Assembly: GCA_031841125.1 (NCBI GenBank)
Contig: CM063111.1
Span: forward strand, 37,894,955-37,958,954
Reading direction: 5' to 3'
Length of the DNA stretch: 64,000 nt
Origin: Acanthococcus lagerstroemiae
Taxonomy: Eukaryota; Arthropoda; Insecta; Hemiptera; Eriococcidae
In this document: piece by piece, positions 58,048 through 64,000 of the stretch
Position numbering within the stretch: the first letter of the stretch is position 1
Layout: every line of letters starts with the position of its first letter
Translations under genes and position numbers: made by a program
The notes under the pieces: model-generated
What the model was told of the DNA's origin: nothing
The model's database searches: none
What the model saw: the letters and a program-made list of their open reading frames with translations, nothing else

Positions 58048-58514
58048 TATGTAATATGTATGGTAGTGAACACATGAAATGGATTTCCATGTCTGACGTG
58101 AGTGGTAGGCAGACCATACATGACGAGCAGAAGTGGTCGACTGAACGAGTGAACGACGCGTGGACTGTTGACACAGTGAACTGCGCGCGCAGCTGCGCAC
58201 TATACTCGATGAAAACCGTGATAAAGACTGACGATGCATTCTTTCTGAAATTCACCGGCAGAGGGAAGAGCGATTTTTAAATGATGCGAGTCGTTCCATT
58301 TGGAGGGCAGAACTTTACAGATGATGCATCCATGCAGAAAGCCGTACTCCATTATTTTTGTAATTTGAACGCACAATCCTACCACACATACGCACGAAAA
58401 TTATGTGGAAAAATAGTTTAAAACCTCAAAAACATCATACAATTTTCCTAGAACTTGCGCCTTTTTAAACAATTTTTTCTGAAAGCAGTGTAATCACTTT
58501 TAAAACTCCTCCTA

Positions 58515-60039
58515 TGGAAATCCGGCTGCTATCCAAAAATTCTTTGTATACTCTAGTTCAGTTGAATTATGAAACATAATATTTTACAGCTATCAAAATT
58601 TTTTGAAATCTATGCAGTGTATACCCCAAAATTTCTCGGAAATCCTTGAAGGTATACAGCGTATCTCGTATGAGTACACCTCGGGTTGCAAACTTCGAAG
58701 TAACCGCGAATCCAACTTGTACGTCGCTCCTAATTCTGGTTTACCTCACGCCACTATAGCTAACCCCGAGAAAGTTTTAGACCGGCTTTAGTTTCAACGT
58801 CCCAGACGCTTTCCAAATGGTCATCACGTATGTATAGAAGTTGAACACAGGAATAACAAAATACGTAAATAATAACTTACATAGGTTTGTAAGACGTATC
58901 TAACTACATATTTTGTAAATACCCGCGGTACCAAGTTTGACTTGAGATAAAGGAGGCGGTTGAAGGTGTGTAATCGCCAGCATCCACACATTATCCAAAA
59001 TTCCACCACTGTACAGGAATTTCTAACCATATAGAAGAGCAACTAATCGTCCTCACAGGCTAGAAATGCCTTAATTAAACTAATGGCAAAAGCTTTTTTT
59101 TTTTTTTTTTTTTGTACAACCGCGAGAGTCTTATAATCCGACAGTTGCGGATAGAGCATTTACGGTTCTAATCTCGCCACTGTGCTAGCCTAACAGCATA
59201 AATTAACCATTTTTCACACCCGATAATTTCGTATTACGTGTACGAGGAAAGAGAATTCTGAAATAATCCCGCGTTATTCTCCAGAAATTCTCGAAACTCA
59301 ACGCGGTCCGCGCTTTCACACTTCCACGAAACGGCGTAGCGGGAAAAAGCTTTTCTGATCGTGACTATTTTAAAAATTTCAGCGACACACGGCACAAGGC
59401 ACGCTTCCCGTAAAGGGAAAAATTATTCGAATGCAGGTTAAATAATACATAACCACTCGAAACACTCGTCCGCACTCGGGATTGTTACAAGGACTGGGTT
59501 GAAAATTACAAATGTCGGATATTATTTTACATATATACGATTCCGGAGAGAGGCAACGTGTACTACAGCACGTTTTTCGTTTTACTTTTATTTCATTTCG
59601 CAGACCCGCAAAAGCGTTCCCAAGTCTAAGCAGGTTTAACGTTAATTCCGAAAAACGGAAGCTTCAGCGTTATTTCGGGCCATGGTTAAGTCGATTCTGT
59701 ATTCTCGATTAGCCCTCGATTTTATATACGGAAATATCGAGGCCGATCTTGCAAAGCGATGGGAAACATAAAATTAAAAGTGTATAATGCCTTGCGAGCA
59801 CAGCAGCTGATTTGATTAGCTTGCTCTATTTCTCGCTAGCCTACGAAAATAAAGGACAGACGAAGGACACTCTGAACGAACTTCATAGAGGTTGGCGGAA
59901 AAGGAATAATTGTATCTTTATTTTTGTCAATAAAAATTATTAATTAATTAAAAAATTTTGAAAAGTAAGTGTTCTTTAATTTAATAAATTTAAATATAAT
60001 TAACTAATAATATTAATGTTAAATTAATTTTTTTAGAAG
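58515..60039. other. No gene recognised; AT-rich 59930-60030
   Basis: No domain was identified. A run of 20 T lies at 59095-59114. The segment 59220-59760 is less AT-rich with several CG dinucleotides; the frame 59512-59712 there is not recognisable. Just before the LINE, 59930-60030 is nearly all A and T. Confidence 0.3.
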
Positions 60040-62165
60040 TACAAAGTATCACGGCATCACACCCGATTTTTCCTCAACTCGGCATTTTAGAAATTTCATT
60101 CGTGCAACCGTCAACAGAACTGAAAACATCGAACCCAGAATCTGGATGGCCAATTCCTACAGTAAAGTCATCAGAATTACCGGAATCGTGGAACAAAACC
60201 ACCACCGCCAACCATTACTCTAAAAACTGACGACGGCTACAGACACGACACTAATATCACAACCGCACTAATGGCCGAAGCTTTCGTTACCGTCTCTTCA
60301 GATCAGTCCTTTTCTAAAGAATTCCTCGGATTCAAAAACACCGAAGAAACCATTCCTCTCCATTTCGATAGCGACAACCTTGAGCATTATAATATCAACC
60401 TATAACAGGAGAAGAAATACATCTCACTATCACTAAGTCAAAAACACCGCTCCAGGCCCTGGCGGCATAACTGCAGCCCTCCTCCGAAACCTACCGTCAG
60501 AAATGCTTACCAAACTTCTTTCCATCTATAAAAAAATATGGCAAGAGAAGTGTTTTCCATCTGAGTGGCTAACAGCCGTCGTTGTCCCAATTTCAATTTT
60601 AAAGCCCGGAAAAGACCGTCATATATCTTACCGACCAATCAAGCTTACCTGCGGTCCCTGCAAAATCTTGGAAAAAATTATTGCCAAGAGACTACTATAG
60701 ACATTGAGCAAACGTGAAGCCTTATCCACCCACCAATGTGGATTCATGCAACACCACAGCACCCTGACCCACTAGTCCGACTAGCACCAAAACATCCAAA
60801 CAGCATTCCAACAAAAACAATACCTTATATCAATTTTTTCTTCGACACTGAGAAAGCCTACGGCATGGCCTGGAGAGGAGGTATCATTAAGAAACTAATC
60901 GAATCCGGACTTCATGGACAAGTAGTGCAATTTATTAACAACTTTCTCCAGAACCGCTCAATCCGAGTACATTCATAGGAGGAACTCTCTCTCCAAAACA
61001 AATTCTCAAGAACGAAGTCCTCCAAGGCAGCGTACTAAGTGTCGACTGTTTCTTGTCATAGATCAACGATATCGTGCAGAAGATTCCAGCGCTTGTTCAA
61101 CCATGCCGATTCATCGACGACCTACACATCGCTCTCCAAACTGGGAACCTCCGCTTCGCTGAAAGAATTCTCCTGCTGAGCCCAGATGGATTACTGGACT
61201 GGAGTAACTCAACTGGCCTCCGCTTCTCGACACACAAAACCAAATGTATCATCTTTAAGCGGAATTGCACCCAATCGACTCTCAACCTACAAATGAATGG
61301 CGCGCCGCTACAAAATACCACTGAGGCTAAATTCCTCGACCTAGGCTTCCATAGTCGACTTACCTGGAAAATCTACATTCTTACACTGAAAAAGCATTGC
61401 CTAATCTCGCTCAACATCCTTAAACTACTAAAAAATAAACGCTGTGGACCAACATCGGCAAAACTGCTACGCACTCCACCACTCACATACTGTAGACGGA
61501 TCCTCACCGCTAATCATGCAGTTCATTCCCTCTCCAAACTCCCGAACTCCCCTCAGACAAACCACAGCCAAGAAATCCTGTCGCAAACCTTGGAATCCCC
61601 ACACGTCCTTTCTCCCAACATATCTCTACATCTAGTCCTCCGTGGGAAACCAAGCCCATCCACATCCTCTGGAATTTTACGCACCCTAACTTTAAAACAG
61701 AGTCAAACGAAACCGATCCCTAACCAGTTAGCAGATCACATCTGCTGCTTCACCGACGGATTCAAATCACCCGACCAAACCACGGGAGTGTATTTAATTG
61801 ACACTCTGCTCTCAGTATTTCAGCTTCCCACCATTACAACTACCAACACAGCAGATATGACGGCAGCAATCTATCAATTCCTCCTCCACTTGCCTACGAA
61901 ACTTGCTTTAAATTTATCCTCTTCTCCGACTCCCAAGCTGCCCTACATAAGCTGCAAGCAAAACAATGCATCGAACAAGACGTCATAACATCACAAGTCC
62001 TGGCCACCATTTATCAGCTTAGGCGATTCAATGAGATCACATTTATGTGGATCTCCAGCGATCAGGGTATTACAGCCCACGATATTACCGACAGAGTGTC
62101 CAAAACCACCACAACAACGCACCTGCCGTTCATCAGTCCACCAGACCTCAAAGCTCATCTACGTC
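60040..62165 (+). pseudogene. I-like LINE: reverse transcriptase and RNase H, decayed
   Basis: In changing frames this spells LKTDDGYRHDTNITTALMAE near 60217, NTAPGPGGITAALLRNLP near 60443-60495, EWLTAVVVPI and KPGKDRHISYRPIKLTCGP (60503-60700), THQCGFMQHHSTL near 60730, FFDTEKAYGMAWRGGI near 60841-60890, and RFIDDLHIA with FIDD at 61110-61121 in the catalytic position. From about 61747 an RNase H domain follows: CFTDGFKS, then ADMTAAI where AELTAI is usual, then FSDSQAALHKL (near 61920), and WISSDQGITAHDITDR where WIPSHxGIxGNExAD is expected. Reverse transcriptase plus RNase H is the layout of the I group. The longest open frame is 61074-61988. The copy lacks the endonuclease and is broken by stops and frame changes. 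Confidence 0.85.
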
Positions 62166-62444
62166 TCCTCCTACTCCAGGGTGTCCATTCTTGTTCGGAA
62201 ATGATTTTCTCTGACTTTTCCAGGTTTTCCAAGCCAATTTTTCCAGTTTTCCGGACCCTTCAAATACAAATTATACATGCAAGGGGGAGGGGGAGTCAAA
62301 TTTTTTCGAACATCGTGAGCGGCGAATATCGTCAATCACTCCACAAACATTTTTTTACAACCGTGTGCTTATGAAGCTATGGCAGAAAGGGTGTAAAAAT
62401 TTAATGATGGAAATGAAAACGCGCTCTATATGGGGTGCAGCGTG
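62166..62444 (+). repeat. MITE-like fragment with cttttccaggttttcc
   Basis: Right after the LINE, ccagggtgtccattcttg is followed by gacttttccaggttttcc and ttttccagttttccgg. The same phrase occurs in the element at 33092-33426. The right boundary is not visible; a G-rich run lies at 62283-62296. Confidence 0.4.
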
Positions 62445-63166
62445 ATGCGATGTCAATTGAATTGGTTGGAACTAAATGGGGTCATGTCCAAAAAATCGCA
62501 CTTTTCAGGGAACGAAAAAAAGTTTTATTCGACAATTAGAAAGTCGTAGAATACGTCCTTCAGGGTGGTGGTAGAGGGTCCACAAGAAACAACTTCTAAG
62601 TCCGGTCCCGTCGAATTAAATTCTGATGGACCGGAGCGAAGGAGACGCAAGTTTTTGGAATTAACCGCTCTTGGTTCTGAACTTTTTTTTTTTTGCAGTT
62701 TCACGACTCGAAATTACCCTCCCCCCTTTTGTAGTCAGACATAAATAAGGGGTCACTTTAGTCTTGGCTCCATTCCAATCGAGCAAAATCCCTGCTTGTA
62801 AGAAAAAAAGTTCTGTAGCTGTATTGGAAAATTGCAATTTCGTTTTTGAAAATAGCACTTTTCAGGTATAAAATGCAAATGGACGGGGGTGGGCCGGAAT
62901 TTTTTATTTATTTCTATTTTTTACACTAAAATACACCATTCTCAAACAAATTCTGGAAAAATCCATTTTTTGAATAAATTTTATTACAAAAAAAAAATGA
63001 AAGAAAGCGATGTTGCCAAAAAGCACGTTCCCAGCTGTTTCACGAAATTTTGACCATACCAACAGATCCGCGATACTTCAATATCCCATAATCCGTGGAA
63101 AAAGCAAAATCGACAAAAGTGGACTCAACTCCTTTTAGTTCCAACCGATTCAATTAGCAACGTCAT
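62445..63166. mobile_element. Element with inverted ends of about 45 bp
   Basis: The left arm 62445-62489 (caattgaattggttggaact) is inverted at 63121-63166 (agttccaaccgattcaatta). Between them lie about 630 bases without a recognised gene. A T run is at 62681-62695 and an A run at 62989-62997. The true termini may lie a few bases further out. Confidence 0.6.
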
Positions 63167-64000
63167 AGATTTTTTTTTCGTGTGACTTAATGCCGGCCGT
63201 GAAGGAGGAGGGAAGAATAAAATTCGAAAATTGGTTTATAGGTTTCCGAGGTCACCGCATTCGATTTTAGAAGTAATTTTTGGATCCTGCCCTTCCTGGT
63301 ACAACCCGTTAGGTAGCAAGAGCATAGCACAATAAGCAACGGTTGACTCGAAATTCACCTTTTCTAATTAAAGCCACCGAATAGGGTAAAAAGTCTTATT
63401 TATTCGAAGTGTTACTAACAGAAAATAACGTCGTAAAAATTTCTCAACTGAAAAAGCACAGGAGCTTACATTTGGTCCAGATTAAAAATTGGAAGCGCTA
63501 TACGAAATCAGCGACACAAAACCACCCCTATTTCGATACTTCGTGCAATTTTTCGACGGAGAAGCTGAATCCGTATTACGAAAGTGCTCTGGAAGGGGTT
63601 GGATAAAAATATCTGAGGCGATATTCGAAATCAGCGACTCGGAGCTTAGTTGGCTATCCTGTCCAAAAAATTGACTTTAGAATCACGTAAAAAATTTGGA
63701 ACTTGAGGAAAACTAGAGTAACCGGCATTAGCCCCTGCCTCGTGAAGCCTAAATGGTTTAGGGAGAGGGAAAATAACTATAAAAATGAATTCTGGAACCC
63801 AGGTGAAAATGTTCCAGCATATCTAACGACAAATGCTATGAAAGTAAAAAGGTGGTTACGATCTGGAAAATTATGGCACCAGAAGCGGAAGAGGCTTCAA
63901 TTTAAGAGTATTGAGAGATACAATATAAGGTCATACATTTGAAAACAGTGAACTCTTCCGTAATGCGATAATAATTATTATCGCCCATCACAATTGCATA
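63167..64000. other. No gene recognised; short direct repeats
   Basis: The phrase cgaaatcagcgac occurs at 63504-63516 and again at 63629-63641, in a loosely repeated region. The frames at 63409-63606 and 63703-63942 are not recognised; the second is lysine- and arginine-rich and may continue past the edge of the repeats. No domain can be named. Confidence 0.3.

Larger units (their letters stand above)
56851..58512 (+). mobile_element. Internally deleted mariner, copy B, split by another mariner
   Basis: This copy is flanked by TA (56849-56850 and 58513-58514), with ends like those of copy A (gaggagtgttttaaaagta and its inverse near 58490-58511). The left part, to 57118, encodes the start of the same transposase with a stop already at codon 9 (in SVP-stop-KW). 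The right part, from 58050, continues at the matching place of copy A (gtgaacacatgaaatgg). Without the insertion it would be about 730 bp. The insertion point is marked by a TA duplication. Confidence 0.85.

Overview
The window looks like a piece of an arthropod, most probably insect, nuclear genome. It is AT-rich and intron-poor to the eye, with long homopolymer runs, and no bacterial-style operons are visible. Nearly everything recognisable is mobile-element debris typical of insects: several decayed non-LTR retrotransposons (RTE-like, jockey-like and I-like), a tRNA-derived SINE, mariner, pogo/Tigger-like, hAT-like and P-like DNA transposons, and many MITE or foldback elements. The species cannot be named from the sequence, and no intact host gene was identified.

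Layout. 1-10 kb: RTE-like LINE fragment (567-2090), a dispersed GC-rich repeat (4373-4500), a tandemly duplicated reverse-transcriptase tail (4660-5225), two copies of a dispersed element (5957-6489 and 7976-8246), a hAT-type MITE with an exact 8-bp target duplication (7112-7365) and a SINE (9443-9670). 10-22 kb: LINE endonuclease (10225-10880, minus), a foldback element (12456-12976), an RTE-like polymerase fragment right after a poly-A tract (14105-14965), a deleted pogo/Tigger element with two small exons (16906-17803), a tandem repeat block (19800-20390) and a second foldback element (21696-22260). 22-37 kb: degenerate repeats, several MITEs including a TA-flanked element of 952 bp (34059-35010), a near-perfect hairpin (32646-32812), a possible first exon of a secreted host protein (30502-30604, minus) and a LINE tail (35800-36500). 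37-53 kb: a third SINE piece, LINE pieces (40270-41105, 43389-44330 minus, 45391-46195, 51450-52619), a hAT-like element carrying a SINE (41431-42970), a TA-flanked MITE (48245-48845) and a P-like element with an exact 8-bp duplication (49257-50339). 53-64 kb: a TA-flanked MITE (53652-53856), two related mariner remnants, the second split by a different mariner (56851-58512 with 57119-58047 inside), and an I-like LINE with an RNase H domain (60040-62165).

How the parts relate. No coding copy looks functional: reverse transcriptases are broken by stops, frameshifts and internal deletions, and the one long transposase frame has lost its catalytic acidic residues. The non-autonomous elements would have depended on enzymes encoded elsewhere. 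The most unusual structures are the two foldback elements with the same nested two-hairpin plan, and the P-like element, whose ends, target duplication and CxxC start codon region agree with one another. No new enzymatic or defence system was found.
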